Positions 35,201 through 43,275 of a stretch of 64,000 nucleotides of DNA are shown here, piece by piece; position 1 is the first letter of the stretch; every line of letters begins with the position of its first letter. This stretch comes from Pedobacter sp. ASV17 (GTDB lineage: Bacteria > Bacteroidota > Bacteroidia > Sphingobacteriales > Sphingobacteriaceae). The notes below the pieces were generated by a model. The model was not told the DNA's origin. It searched no databases and saw nothing but the letters and a program-made list of their open reading frames with translations. A program made the position numbers and the translations under genes. The stretch is taken from the NCBI RefSeq assembly GCF_016429065.1, contig NZ_JAELTX010000002.1, positions 1 through 64,000 of the forward strand, written 5' to 3'.

Positions 35201-35430
35201 AATTAAAGAATGTGGCTTTGGGCTATCGTTTGCCTGCACAAAAATTGTTTAATGGACGTATTTCGAGTTTAAGGATTTATGCACAGGCCACCAACCTGTT
35301 TACCATTACCAATTATAGTGGTTCAGACCCAGAGATTTCCATTAACGGAAATTCTATCGCTTCTGGTAAAGACCATAATGCGGTGGTAAATGCCCGAACC
35401 TTTGCCTTGGGCTTAAATCTTCAGTTTTAA
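32233..35430 (+). CDS. SusC-like TonB-dependent outer-membrane receptor
   Basis: A 1065-aa SusC/RagA-type transporter. A long signal peptide ends near residue 38 (FTSTAQ). A carboxypeptidase-regulatory-like domain follows at about 47-125, then the plug with FRIRGINSI...PLIVIDGVPS and DASATAIYGSRAANGVVVVTTKKGK, and a 22-strand-type barrel ending AFALGLNLQF. It works with the SusD-like lipoprotein next to it. The operon has no glycosidases, so the cargo is probably not a glycan; the SAM-II-like leader and the SsuD-like enzyme downstream point to a sulfur compound. Confidence 0.95.
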   Translation: MQKNGKANRFFKGRALSKHSKLSLSIFLFFLSFTSTAQNTPLINSKLTGKVIDSRTKEPLAGAVVQIEGVTNQTQTDADGKFNLVTGQSFPYNLIVSYIGYEKQKVTANGSPITIELQEITNELSGIVITGYNVQKKQDFTGSASRVSAKQIANRPAQSFDQLIGGQAAGVNIVQPSGVLNAAPVFRIRGINSISSGIYPLIVIDGVPSFTGQQGGNVGNNPLANLNPGDIESIDVLKDASATAIYGSRAANGVVVVTTKKGKTGKTKVNYDAWVNVSTPANLPKLLDASQYVTIKNEAMVNAGKQPGFALQTRSDGSTVNTDWYDVAYHNGVSQNHNVSFSGANESTNYFISLAYGKQNGILRTNDQDQKTARINLEHKLFSNLVVGTHLGYNNTLGRGPATGSLPGQYIGTDALSRMTYILPPNVAVYNEDGSYNVQDKQRVGYGANNSNASSAAYVGNINAYNLQLILDLDKYSSESNSLLGDVYAELEVLKGLKFKTVYGLNKLYIENLSFQNGLHGDAGAANGIATNTNRRLNRTDWVNTLSYNKTFAEKHNINVLAGYEEIVTTVDGWGAQRTGLSDPFFTSYQGGFTTITPSGNVQSRNGFISYFANLNYSFASKYLLSYSFRRDGYSGLPKDNRFGNFNGGSLGWVLSEEDFFKSSALASVFDRFKIKASYGEVGNINIGDFPSLGLYGAATYNGIPTLGFTQAGNDQLKWETSKKSNIGLALSFLKDRITLEADYYNNKVDGLILDAKQAPSKGIPGNVISANVGSLYNKGFEFALTAAIIQKDDFKWNANFNISTLQNKVTTLFNGTDIYTPSNFGIQNMTREGYSIGSIWAVPTNGVNPANGNRIFINRNGQEVQYNHVAANKWTYLDGSVAPAIDNYLDGRIQGSSLPTYYGGLNNNFSYKRFDFDFGIIFSGGNKIYNGTRANLLDQRYFNNGTFVLDRWTTQGQVTDIPKLYFSDNVSTGFSITNSAMVEDGSFLKLKNVALGYRLPAQKLFNGRISSLRIYAQATNLFTITNYSGSDPEISINGNSIASGKDHNAVVNARTFALGLNLQF

Positions 35431-35448
35431 TCCATTTACTACACGAAC

Positions 35449-36915
35449 ATGAAAACGATATTCCAACATCAAAAACAATTGGCAGTAGGGATAATTGCGG
35501 GGGTATTTACCCTATTGGCACCTTCCTGCACCAAAGATATACTTGATACCGAGCCACAGACTTCCATTTCCGAACTTTCTGCATTTAGCACGCCAGAGAA
35601 GATTTTGGCGCAAGTAAACAATTTGTACTACCGAGTGCAAAGGGCACAGTTTTATGGCGGCCGTTATATTTTGTTTAACGAACAGCGGGGAGAGGAGTTT
35701 AGCCAAAACTCTGGCAATGCGGCCGAAGGTGCCTTAATTTGGCAGCATACAGCGCTTTCCACGGATAGTTTTGTAGGGAACCTTTGGAGCCTCGCTTATC
35801 AGGCCATCAATAATTCGAACATATTTTTAGACCGAGTAGGCAGTTCTACCATCGTAACAGGTACCTTGAAAGACCAATATTTGGCCGAAGCCAAGTTTGT
35901 GAGGGCACTTTCATATTTTGCATTGGTACAGGTTTATGCCAAACCATACCTTACCGACCAGGGTGCAAGTGCAGGACTACCCTTAAGACTTACTCCGCAA
36001 ACTTCTGCGGGTAACGATAACTTGCCCCGTTCAAGTGTAGCGGCTATCTATAATCAAATCATTAAAGATTTAGACGAGGCTGAAGCTACTTTGCCCACTG
36101 GATACAGTAGCAATGCGCTCAATACTTCTAGAGCACATAAAGCAAGTGCCATTGCGCTAAAAACTAGGGTTTATTTAGCCAAAGGCGATTTCCCTAAGGT
36201 GGTTTTGGAAGCCAAAAAGTTGGTGCCAACCACTACTGCTCCTTTTGTATACACGGCTGGAACCACTACGCATAGATTGGAAACCAATATTGCTACCGTA
36301 TTTGGTGGTAGCTATACTGGTAATGAAGCCATTTTCTTTATTCCTTTCAATGCTTTGGATGCGCCAGATTCGCAGAGTGCTTTGGCACACAATTACGTAG
36401 GAGCGGTCATCTTATCCTTAAACAATGCTGGAATCTATACCAATCCCGCTTTGTCTGGTGTTACTTCTACAGATGCCAGAAAAGGATTGATTATCGTGAA
36501 GAATGGGCAGAATGTGCTGAACAAGTTTCCTAAATCAGCCAGCCCGTTTACCGATTATATTCCAGTGCTACGCTACGCCGAAGTGTTGTTGAACTATGCG
36601 GAAGCAGCAGCAGAAACGGATGATTTAGTGACAGCAAGAGCTTTATTGGATGCGGTTAGGAAACGTTCGGATGCCAGCTATACCTTTCCTGCGACAGCCA
36701 TTACCCTTAAAGCCGATTTGATTAACACCATTTTAACCGAACGTAGGATAGAGCTGTTGGGTGAAGGTTTTAGAACGGCAGATTTGCAGCGCAGGGTACA
36801 ACCTTTCCCCGCTAAAACAGGTGGTATAGGTAGTGTGGCCCAAGTGTTGCCAACGGCAAATAACTACATCTGGCCAATTCCAGCGGATGAGCAGGGTACC
36901 AACGGAGGGATATAA
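35449..36915 (+). CDS. SusD/RagB-like surface lipoprotein
   Basis: A 488-aa SusD-family lipoprotein. The signal peptide ends in the lipobox APSC, followed by the usual TKDILDTEPQTSIS opening. TPR-like helices with FVRALSYFALVQVYAKPY and the C-terminal LRYAEVLLNYAEAAAET, RRIELLGEGFR and NYIWPIPADE are typical. It should form the lid of the SusC pore and bind the cargo. The start is 18 bases after the SusC stop. Confidence 0.95.
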   Translation: MKTIFQHQKQLAVGIIAGVFTLLAPSCTKDILDTEPQTSISELSAFSTPEKILAQVNNLYYRVQRAQFYGGRYILFNEQRGEEFSQNSGNAAEGALIWQHTALSTDSFVGNLWSLAYQAINNSNIFLDRVGSSTIVTGTLKDQYLAEAKFVRALSYFALVQVYAKPYLTDQGASAGLPLRLTPQTSAGNDNLPRSSVAAIYNQIIKDLDEAEATLPTGYSSNALNTSRAHKASAIALKTRVYLAKGDFPKVVLEAKKLVPTTTAPFVYTAGTTTHRLETNIATVFGGSYTGNEAIFFIPFNALDAPDSQSALAHNYVGAVILSLNNAGIYTNPALSGVTSTDARKGLIIVKNGQNVLNKFPKSASPFTDYIPVLRYAEVLLNYAEAAAETDDLVTARALLDAVRKRSDASYTFPATAITLKADLINTILTERRIELLGEGFRTADLQRRVQPFPAKTGGIGSVAQVLPTANNYIWPIPADEQGTNGGI

Positions 36916-36932
36916 ATCTTGAAATGATTATT

Positions 36933-36998
36933 GCCACCGATGCACAGATAAAGCTTTTTGATTTTCATAAAGAGTAATTCAATCTGTGCATTTGTGGC
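36933..36998. repeat. Inverted repeat of the GCCACnnATGCACAGAT family
   Basis: Arms GCCACCGATGCACAGAT (36933-36949) and ATCTGTGCATTTGTGGC (36982-36998) match at 15 of 17 positions and would fold between SusD and the amidohydrolase gene. It may attenuate transcription or protect the mRNA end. Confidence 0.8.
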
Positions 36999-37012
36999 TA
37001 AACAACTTAAAA

Positions 37013-38728
37013 ATGAAAAAGAACATCGCTTTTAGCTTAGCATCTTTAGCCTTTGTCGCGCTAATTTTCTTTAATGCCTTTAAAAATAAACAGACTGTTG
37101 CCGATGAAATCTACATCAATGGCAATGTCCTCACCGTTGATGCAAACAATTCATTAGCAGAAGCCGTAGCCATTAAGGATGGAAAGATTTTAGCAGTAGG
37201 CAGTACCGCAAACATCAACCAATTAAAAGGCAGTCAAACCAAGGTGACTGATTTGAAAGGGAAAGCCCTTATTCCAGGTTTTATTGACGGACACAGTCAT
37301 TTTATGAGCTTGGGTAGATCTAATACGGCAGATCTATCACCGCCACCCGTAGGTACCGTTAAAACTATTGCGGATATTATCACGGTGCTTAAGGCTTTCC
37401 AAAAAGAAAAGGGCATTAAAGCTGGAGAGTGGATTAACGCCAGAGGTTACGACCCCGACCAATTGAAAGAAGGAAGACATCCTAACAAAGAAGATTTGGA
37501 TGCTGCTTTTCCAAGTAATCCAGTGTTACTTACTCATACCTCTGGTCACATGGTGGTGGTGAATTCTTATGCTTTAAAAATCTCTGGAGTGGATGCTCAT
37601 ACCAAAGATCCAGAGGGTGGACAAGTGGTAAAAGGCAAGGATGGACAGCCTACAGGTTTACTTTTAGAAAGAGGCCGTTCAGTACTGAAAACCAGTGGAG
37701 ATAGAGAGAAGCCAAGTGTAGAGGAGCAATTACGCTTATTAGATGAACAGCAGCAATTGTATGCTAGTGAGGGAGTTACTACGGCGCAGGATGGGGCCAG
37801 TAGTTTGCCTTCCATTGAACTTTTAAAAGAAGCGGCCAAAAGAAAACGACTTTACATTGATATTGAGGCTTTGCCGTCATTTGCCATTCTATCTCGTTTA
37901 GTTAACGAGCGTAAATATGCTTTTAATCAATTTGATAATCATTTAAAATTAAAGGGAACTAAGATATTTACAGATGGCTCGCCACAAGGAAAGACCGCTT
38001 TTTTTACGCAACCTTACCAAGTAGATGTACCAGGTTGCCATGAACATTGCACGGGCATCCCTACCATTACGCAAGAGCAATTGGACGAAGCCGTGCAATA
38101 TTGTTTTGCCAACAACATTCAGCCTTTTACCCATTGCAATGGCGATGCAGCAATTGACATGTACATCAAAGCGATTAAAAAGGCCAATCAGCAATTCGCT
38201 GCCCGTAGCAATGTTTTGCACCCAGTGGTTATCCATTCGCAGTTTGTAAGACCAGACCAATTGGACGATTACAAAACTTTGGGGCTTATTCCTTCATTCT
38301 TTACTAATCACGCTTTTTTCTGGGGCGATGTACATGTACGTAACCTAGGTAAAGAAAGGGCTTGGTTTTTAAGTCCGTTAAAATCTGCACAAAACAGACA
38401 GATTGTTTTTACCAACCATACTGATTTTGGGGTAACACCTATCAGTCAGCTCTTCTTATGGTGGACATCGGTAGCCCGTGAATCACGTTCGGGCCAAGTG
38501 ATAGGTCCTGCGGAAAGGGTAACTGTTTTAGAAGGTTTGAGGGCCATCACTATCAATGGCGCTTATCAATATGGTGAAGAAAAAGAGAAAGGCTCTATTG
38601 AGGTTGGAAAGAAGGCCGACTTGGTGATTCTTTCTGAAAATCCACTAAAAGTAGCGGTCGCCAAAATCAAGGATATTAAGGTGTTGCAAACCATCAAGGA
38701 AGGTAAAACCATTTACAAGAAACCATAA
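37013..38728 (+). CDS. Amidohydrolase family 3 protein (YtcJ-like)
   Basis: A 571-aa metal-dependent hydrolase. An N-terminal hydrophobic stretch (MKKNIAFSLASLAFVALIFF) is a signal peptide or anchor. Motifs of the YtcJ/NfdA group are present: the metal site GFIDGHSH, KIFTDGSPQGKTAFFTQPY, THCNGDAAID, HSQFV and the late TNHTDFG. Enzymes of this group split N-substituted formamides and related C-N bonds, so it may release an amine or sulfonate from an imported amide (inference). The ATG at 37013 is chosen; a start at 36986 would lie inside the repeat. Confidence 0.9.
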   Translation: MKKNIAFSLASLAFVALIFFNAFKNKQTVADEIYINGNVLTVDANNSLAEAVAIKDGKILAVGSTANINQLKGSQTKVTDLKGKALIPGFIDGHSHFMSLGRSNTADLSPPPVGTVKTIADIITVLKAFQKEKGIKAGEWINARGYDPDQLKEGRHPNKEDLDAAFPSNPVLLTHTSGHMVVVNSYALKISGVDAHTKDPEGGQVVKGKDGQPTGLLLERGRSVLKTSGDREKPSVEEQLRLLDEQQQLYASEGVTTAQDGASSLPSIELLKEAAKRKRLYIDIEALPSFAILSRLVNERKYAFNQFDNHLKLKGTKIFTDGSPQGKTAFFTQPYQVDVPGCHEHCTGIPTITQEQLDEAVQYCFANNIQPFTHCNGDAAIDMYIKAIKKANQQFAARSNVLHPVVIHSQFVRPDQLDDYKTLGLIPSFFTNHAFFWGDVHVRNLGKERAWFLSPLKSAQNRQIVFTNHTDFGVTPISQLFLWWTSVARESRSGQVIGPAERVTVLEGLRAITINGAYQYGEEKEKGSIEVGKKADLVILSENPLKVAVAKIKDIKVLQTIKEGKTIYKKP

Positions 38729-38729
38729 C

Positions 38730-39893
38730 ATGTTAAATCACATCACAACCGTACCTATTAAAACCACACAACGCGTCGCAGAAATTTCTTGGTTCAACGA
38801 TATTATTGGCGGAGATACCGAGTATTTAGGCTTATTGGATGGCAAACGAAGAAGCAGCTTCGAGCATTGTAAAGACATTACATTAGCTGCCGACCGCTTA
38901 GGTTACAACAAAATATTACTGCCAACGGCTTATACTGTCGGACAAGAGGTGCTCACTTTCGCTTCGGGAGTGGCACCCTTTACCCAGAATATCAATTTAA
39001 TTACGGCTATTCGCACTGGCGAATACCATCCACCAATGTTGGCCAGGTCATTAGCAGGGTTAGACCACATGCTCCAAGGCAGGTTAACCATCAATATTAT
39101 CAATTCCGATCTCCCAGGTTTAAGGGAAGACCCTGAGTTGAGGTATTTACGCTGCGCAGAGAATATCGAAATATTAAAGCAAGCTTGGACACAGGAAGAA
39201 ATTGATTTCAAAGGGGAGCTTTATCAATTTAAAATGGCTGCGGATCCTGTAAAGCCCTATCAGCAAAATGGCGGGCCATTATTGTATTTCGGAGGAACCT
39301 CGGAAGGGGCAAGGGAAATTTGTGCCAAATACTGCGATACTTTTTTAATGTGGCCCGAAACAGAAGAAGCTATGTATGAAACGATGAAAGATATGAGCCA
39401 AAGAGCGGCTAAATATGGTAGGAAAATAGATTTTGGTTTGAGAGTTCACGTAATTGTAAGAGAGACGGAAGATGCCGCCAAGGAACAGACCAAAAAACTA
39501 TTGAGCTTCTTTAACGAGCAACGAGCAGCCGAGATTAGAGCAAGAGGAGAGGATTCACGTTCCTTGGGAGTGATTAGGCAAGATGAAATGCGTAAAAATG
39601 CCGATAGCGAAGGTTATATCGAACCCCACTTATGGACGACCATCGGTAAAGTGTTTTCTGGCTGTGGTGGCAGTTTGGTGGGTGATCCCGATCAGATCAT
39701 CCACAAACTGAACCGCTATATGGATATGGGCATTCGTGCATTCATTTTTTCGGGTTTCCCATTGATGGAAGAATCTGAAATATTCGCAAAGCATATCCTT
39801 AGCCAAGTGCCAAATGCATCCCTATCGGAGTTGCACGGACGCATTCCGAACACTACACCTGTAACCCCATTAACTACCGCAACTTTAAAATAA
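38730..39893 (+). CDS. LLM-class flavin monooxygenase, SsuD-like
   Basis: A 387-aa luciferase-like FMNH2-dependent monooxygenase. The sequence follows alkanesulfonate monooxygenase closely: EISWFNDIIGG at the start, LAADRLGYNKILLPT, HPPMLARSLAGLDHMLQGRLTINI, LYFGGTSEGA and LWTTIGKVFSGCGGSLVGDP. Such enzymes cleave the C-S bond of sulfonates to sulfite and an aldehyde. No dedicated flavin reductase or SsuABC transporter is adjacent. The gene begins 1 base after the amidohydrolase stop, so co-translation is likely. Confidence 0.92.
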   Translation: MLNHITTVPIKTTQRVAEISWFNDIIGGDTEYLGLLDGKRRSSFEHCKDITLAADRLGYNKILLPTAYTVGQEVLTFASGVAPFTQNINLITAIRTGEYHPPMLARSLAGLDHMLQGRLTINIINSDLPGLREDPELRYLRCAENIEILKQAWTQEEIDFKGELYQFKMAADPVKPYQQNGGPLLYFGGTSEGAREICAKYCDTFLMWPETEEAMYETMKDMSQRAAKYGRKIDFGLRVHVIVRETEDAAKEQTKKLLSFFNEQRAAEIRARGEDSRSLGVIRQDEMRKNADSEGYIEPHLWTTIGKVFSGCGGSLVGDPDQIIHKLNRYMDMGIRAFIFSGFPLMEESEIFAKHILSQVPNASLSELHGRIPNTTPVTPLTTATLK

Positions 39894-39900
39894 TTGAGTG

Positions 39901-41316
39901 ATGAAACAAGAAGAGAACGCTAAACAATTTAAAAGGGAATTGAACCTGCTGGACGCTACGCTACTGGTAGTGGGGAGCATGGTAGGCTCGGGTATTTTTA
40001 TTGTGAGTGCTGATATTGCCCGTCATACAGGGTCGGCAGGTTGGTTAATTTTAGTATGGATCATCGGTGGTTTTATGACCTTAACCGCGGCATTAAGTTA
40101 TGGAGAGCTCAGTGGGATGTACCCGAAGGCGGGAGGTCAGTATGTATATTTAAAGGAAGCTTACAATCCCTTAACTGCTTTTATTTACGGTTGGAGCTTA
40201 TTTGCGGTGATCCAAACAGGAACCATTGCTGCGGTAGGCGTGTCTTTCTACAAATTCTTAGCTTATTTTGTGCCTGGTGTAAGCGAAGACCTAGTGCTTT
40301 TTAGCATCGGTAGTTTTAAGGTTTCGCCCGCACAAATATTGGCCATAGGACTTATTTTTGTCCTAACCTACATCAATACCAAAGGGGTAAAAGGCGGTAA
40401 ATGGATTCAGTTGGTTTTTACGCTGACCAAAATTGCGAGTATTGCAGGATTGATCATTTTCGGTTTCATTTACTTTAAAGCCGATGTAGTACGTATCAAT
40501 TGGAGCGATGCTTTTCAGCTCAAGAAGATTTTGCCAGATGGTTCTTCCCTAAGTTATCAGAATCTCCCAGCTTTCGGAGGAGCGATTGCCTCGGCATTGG
40601 TGGGTGCCATTATGAGTTACGAAGCTTGGAACAACGTAACGTTTGTAGCGGGTGAAATCAATAATCCCAAAAGAAATATAGGTTTGAGTTTGTTGTTGGG
40701 TACTTTATTGGTAACACTTATTTATGTACTGCTCAACTTAATGTTTACTATGGTATTGCCTTTAACAGAAATTGCCACGCCAGAAAAGGATAGGGTAGGC
40801 ATTGCAGCTTCGCAGGCCATATTTGGTTCCAATGGTACCGCAATTATTGCTTTGCTCATTATGGTAGCTACATTTGGCTGTAACAACGGGTTGATATTGG
40901 CGGGAGCTAGGGTATACTATAGTATGGCTAAAGATGGTTTGTTCTTTAAAAAAACAGCCAAGCTCAATCAACATGCAGTACCAGCTTACGCCCTGTGGAT
41001 TCAATTTGTAATGGCTTCTATTTTATGTTTAAGTGGGCAGTATGGCGATTTGTTGGACATGATTACGTTTATTGCGGTATTGTTTTATGTACTCACCATT
41101 ATCGGTATTTACATTCTTCGAGCAAAAAAGCCCGATTTGGAAAGACCATACAAAGCCATAGGCTATCCTGTTTTACCTGCCATCTATATTGTTTTAGGAT
41201 TAAGCTTTTGTGTACTGTTGATCATCTATAAACCTTATTTCACTTGGCCTGGATTGATCATTGCGCTAATTGGCATACCCTTGTATTATTTGAATAAGCG
41301 GCAGCAGGTAAGCTAA
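39901..41316 (+). CDS. APC-superfamily amino-acid permease
   Basis: A 471-aa transporter with twelve hydrophobic helices. The first carries GSMVGSGIFIVSADIA and the third segment has GELSGMYPKAGGQYVYLKEAY, both typical of the LAT/APA branch of the APC superfamily. An inner-membrane uptake role for an amino acid or amine is expected; in this operon it may carry the cleaved product. The ATG at 39901 follows a GTG at 39898 that is less likely. It is 7 bases after the monooxygenase stop. Confidence 0.92.
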   Translation: MKQEENAKQFKRELNLLDATLLVVGSMVGSGIFIVSADIARHTGSAGWLILVWIIGGFMTLTAALSYGELSGMYPKAGGQYVYLKEAYNPLTAFIYGWSLFAVIQTGTIAAVGVSFYKFLAYFVPGVSEDLVLFSIGSFKVSPAQILAIGLIFVLTYINTKGVKGGKWIQLVFTLTKIASIAGLIIFGFIYFKADVVRINWSDAFQLKKILPDGSSLSYQNLPAFGGAIASALVGAIMSYEAWNNVTFVAGEINNPKRNIGLSLLLGTLLVTLIYVLLNLMFTMVLPLTEIATPEKDRVGIAASQAIFGSNGTAIIALLIMVATFGCNNGLILAGARVYYSMAKDGLFFKKTAKLNQHAVPAYALWIQFVMASILCLSGQYGDLLDMITFIAVLFYVLTIIGIYILRAKKPDLERPYKAIGYPVLPAIYIVLGLSFCVLLIIYKPYFTWPGLIIALIGIPLYYLNKRQQVS

Positions 41317-41411
41317 TGGCTGATTTCATCATCTTTTTAAGGAAAACCAATATTTTTAAAACCTTTATGTCGCTAAGGCAAACCTATTTAGCTGGGCTTT
41401 GTTTTAGCGAT

Positions 41412-41942
41412 ATGGCTTTATCCAAAAGACTCATTGTATTGCTCCTAAGTTCGGCGCTGTTTTTAAGTTCATGTATGAATAAAAAAGCAATGGAATTTAA
41501 ACACGTCTTAGATATTCAGGAACGTAAGGTTACTCAAATGCTCATTGGTAAAAAGGGCTCCGAATCTCGTAAGCTCAACTATTTAATTGCGGATGATTTT
41601 GATCGTGCCTTAAATGTGGTGAATGAACAAGAGAGGGAATTTGATACCGTGTTGCATACCCTTAAAAGTTTAGAGACAGCAGGTTTAGAAAAAGCATCAG
41701 CGCTTCAAAATGCAGCCATTAATTATTACCATAGTTTAAAAGCATTGCATATGTATGCCAAAAAAGAAATAGCACAACAAAAGGTGATTTCTACTACCAA
41801 TGGCGTAGATAGAGACAAAGCCCAAGATGAGCTCATGAAACTAGCTAAAGCCAAACAGACTTTATATGATAACGTTTACCAAACTGAGGAACCCTTCCAT
41901 AATGTACTACTGGCGTTCGAGGATGCTAATGGGCTGCGTTGA
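41412..41942 (+). CDS. Putative lipoprotein, helical, unknown function
   Basis: A 176-aa product from ATG 41412 with signal MALSKRLIVLLLSSALFLSSC and lipobox LSSC (Cys21). The mature part is nearly all helical, rich in Lys, Glu and Leu, and reads like an extracytoplasmic four-helix protein. I recognise no family. It follows the permease after 95 bases on the same strand and may be the last operon member. An upstream in-frame ATG at 41316 would bury the signal peptide. Confidence 0.7.
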   Translation: MALSKRLIVLLLSSALFLSSCMNKKAMEFKHVLDIQERKVTQMLIGKKGSESRKLNYLIADDFDRALNVVNEQEREFDTVLHTLKSLETAGLEKASALQNAAINYYHSLKALHMYAKKEIAQQKVISTTNGVDRDKAQDELMKLAKAKQTLYDNVYQTEEPFHNVLLAFEDANGLR

Positions 41943-41972
41943 GAATATTTTGTTAATCCGATTGAGTGTGCT

Positions 41973-42054
41973 ATGTATCTATGTGGTTAATTTATACAGC
42001 TTTTTGTTTTAATGGATTTTAAATTAAAAAGGAAATATAACCACATAGCTACAT
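41973..42054. repeat. Inverted repeat of the CTATGTGGTT family, second copy
   Basis: Arms ATGTATCTATGTGGTT (41973-41988) and AACCACATAGCTACAT (42039-42054) match at 15 of 16 positions. It lies between the convergent lipoprotein and EamA genes and may serve both as a transcription end. Confidence 0.85.
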
Positions 42055-42118
42055 TTTTAAGGGTAAGCAAATTTAAATGACAGCATAAGGGTTGTTATAT
42101 CTTACACTGCCAATATTT

Positions 42119-42985
42119 TTACCCCTTCCTTATCGCACTCACCGATTGTAAAATCACCGATAACATGACTAAAGCTAAGCCATAATAAAAGGAACTATTT
42201 ACCTCTCTACCCTCATTAAAAAACAAAAAGGCAAGGATGATGGCGTAAATAGGTTCCAGGTTAAAGGTTAAATTGACCGTAAAAGCAACTATTTTTTTAA
42301 GGATTTCCGCAAACATCACATATAGGGCTACGGTGCAGAACAACGCTAGTAAGAACAGGTAAGCGGTATCTTTCCCATTAGGAATGAGACTATCCACAGG
42401 GAAAAAATATAAGTATAATGGCAATACCAAACCTAATCCAATAGTGCCACCAAACATTTGATAGTAATTGATTTGCTTGCTATCATAATTTTGAACTAAA
42501 CGTTCATTGTAAATGGTGTATAATGCGGCAAAGGCCGAAGAAATAATACCCAATCCAATACCGAGCTGATAAGAAGTGTCGAAATGGAAGATTAAGCTGA
42601 TACCCAATAGCGTCAATAAACTAAGAAGTAATTGCGAAATGTTAAAACGTTTCTTATTGATGATAGGCTCAAATATGGCCGTGAAAAAACTGGTAAGGCA
42701 ATAACATACTACACCAATAGAAATGTTAGCATATTTAATGCTGGCATAAAAGAATACCCAGTGAATGGTGATCAGGAGGCCTATTTTTCCGATGTTAAAC
42801 TTCTCTTTGGTAGAAGAGAGCGGCTTGATCTTCAGCAGTTTTAAGATAAAGAACAAGATAACGGTAGAAAACAGTACCCTGTACCAAGTTAAAAGTCCTT
42901 CGTTAAGTGAAATGAGTTTGCCGAAAACACCAGTAAAGCCAGCAAGTATGACTGCAATGTGCAGCATGAGATAAGATTTTTTCAT
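42119..42985 (-). CDS. EamA/DMT-family transporter
   Basis: A 288-aa inner-membrane protein with ten predicted helices in two EamA repeats; AFTVNLTFNLEPIYAIILAFLFFNE is the usual motif of the second repeat. The family includes exporters of cysteine, O-acetylserine and other metabolites (YdeD, RhtA). The promoter carries the same 9-7-9 dyad as the SusC operon and a Cys-containing micro-ORF in the leader, so a role in sulfur amino-acid traffic is inferred. Confidence 0.92.
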   Translation of the reverse strand: MKKSYLMLHIAVILAGFTGVFGKLISLNEGLLTWYRVLFSTVILFFILKLLKIKPLSSTKEKFNIGKIGLLITIHWVFFYASIKYANISIGVVCYCLTSFFTAIFEPIINKKRFNISQLLLSLLTLLGISLIFHFDTSYQLGIGLGIISSAFAALYTIYNERLVQNYDSKQINYYQMFGGTIGLGLVLPLYLYFFPVDSLIPNGKDTAYLFLLALFCTVALYVMFAEILKKIVAFTVNLTFNLEPIYAIILAFLFFNEGREVNSSFYYGLALVMLSVILQSVSAIRKG

Positions 42986-43040
42986 AAAAAATTGTCTTTC
43001 CTAAATAAATAGGGTGTGAATAATTAATAATTAAGCGAAC

Positions 43041-43081
43041 GAGCAGTTTGCCAAAGAATTAGTTCTTGGCGTTAAATGCTC
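43041..43081 (-). promoter_or_regulatory. Leader stem-loop before the EamA gene
   Basis: GAGCA (43041-43045) pairs with TGCTC (43077-43081), and GCCAAAGAA (43050-43058) with TTCTTGGC (43063-43070) with one bulge. It stands between the micro-ORF and the structural gene, where an attenuator would be expected. There is no clean T tract. Confidence 0.55.
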
Positions 43082-43096
43082 ATTAATGAATAATTA

Positions 43097-43135
43097 CTAA
43101 TGTGCTGGAGGAGGAAGACAACTTTTTCTGTTCAT
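43097..43135 (-). CDS. Candidate leader peptide MNRKSCLPPPAH
   Basis: A 12-codon frame from ATG 43135 to TAG reads MNRKSCLPPPAH. It starts about 15 bases after the predicted transcription start. One Cys codon and a Pro-Pro-Pro run, a known ribosome-slowing sequence, lie in the middle. The stem-loop at 43041-43081 follows. With the Met-Met-Cys frame of the SusC leader, this is the second short Cys-containing frame behind the same dyad. The function is inferred. Confidence 0.55.
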   Translation of the reverse strand: MNRKSCLPPPAH

Positions 43136-43154
43136 GCTGTGATTTGTATATGGA

Positions 43155-43192
43155 CAAATATAAAATAAAAGTCTATAATGTTAATAGATTTT
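43155..43192 (-). promoter_or_regulatory. EamA promoter with 9-7-9 dyad operator
   Basis: On the minus strand the -7 element is TATATTTG (43162-43155). Directly upstream is the dyad with plus-strand arms AAAGTCTAT (43168-43176) and ATAGATTTT (43184-43192), separated by 7 bases and matching at 8 of 9. Arm length and spacer equal those of the dyad at 31996-32020. Confidence 0.7.
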
Positions 43193-43221
43193 ATTGGATT
43201 GTTTAAACGGTCGCTAAAAAA

Positions 43222-43256
43222 AAGAACCCCGTAGTTTGTTGCTATGGGGTTCTTTT
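43222..43256 (-). terminator. Intrinsic terminator of the T9SS cargo gene
   Basis: AAGAACCCC(G)TAG pairs with CTA(T)GGGGTTCTT; on the minus strand eight T residues follow. It separates the T9SS gene from the EamA promoter. Confidence 0.88.
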
Positions 43257-43275
43257 GTGTAATGATGGCAGGTTT

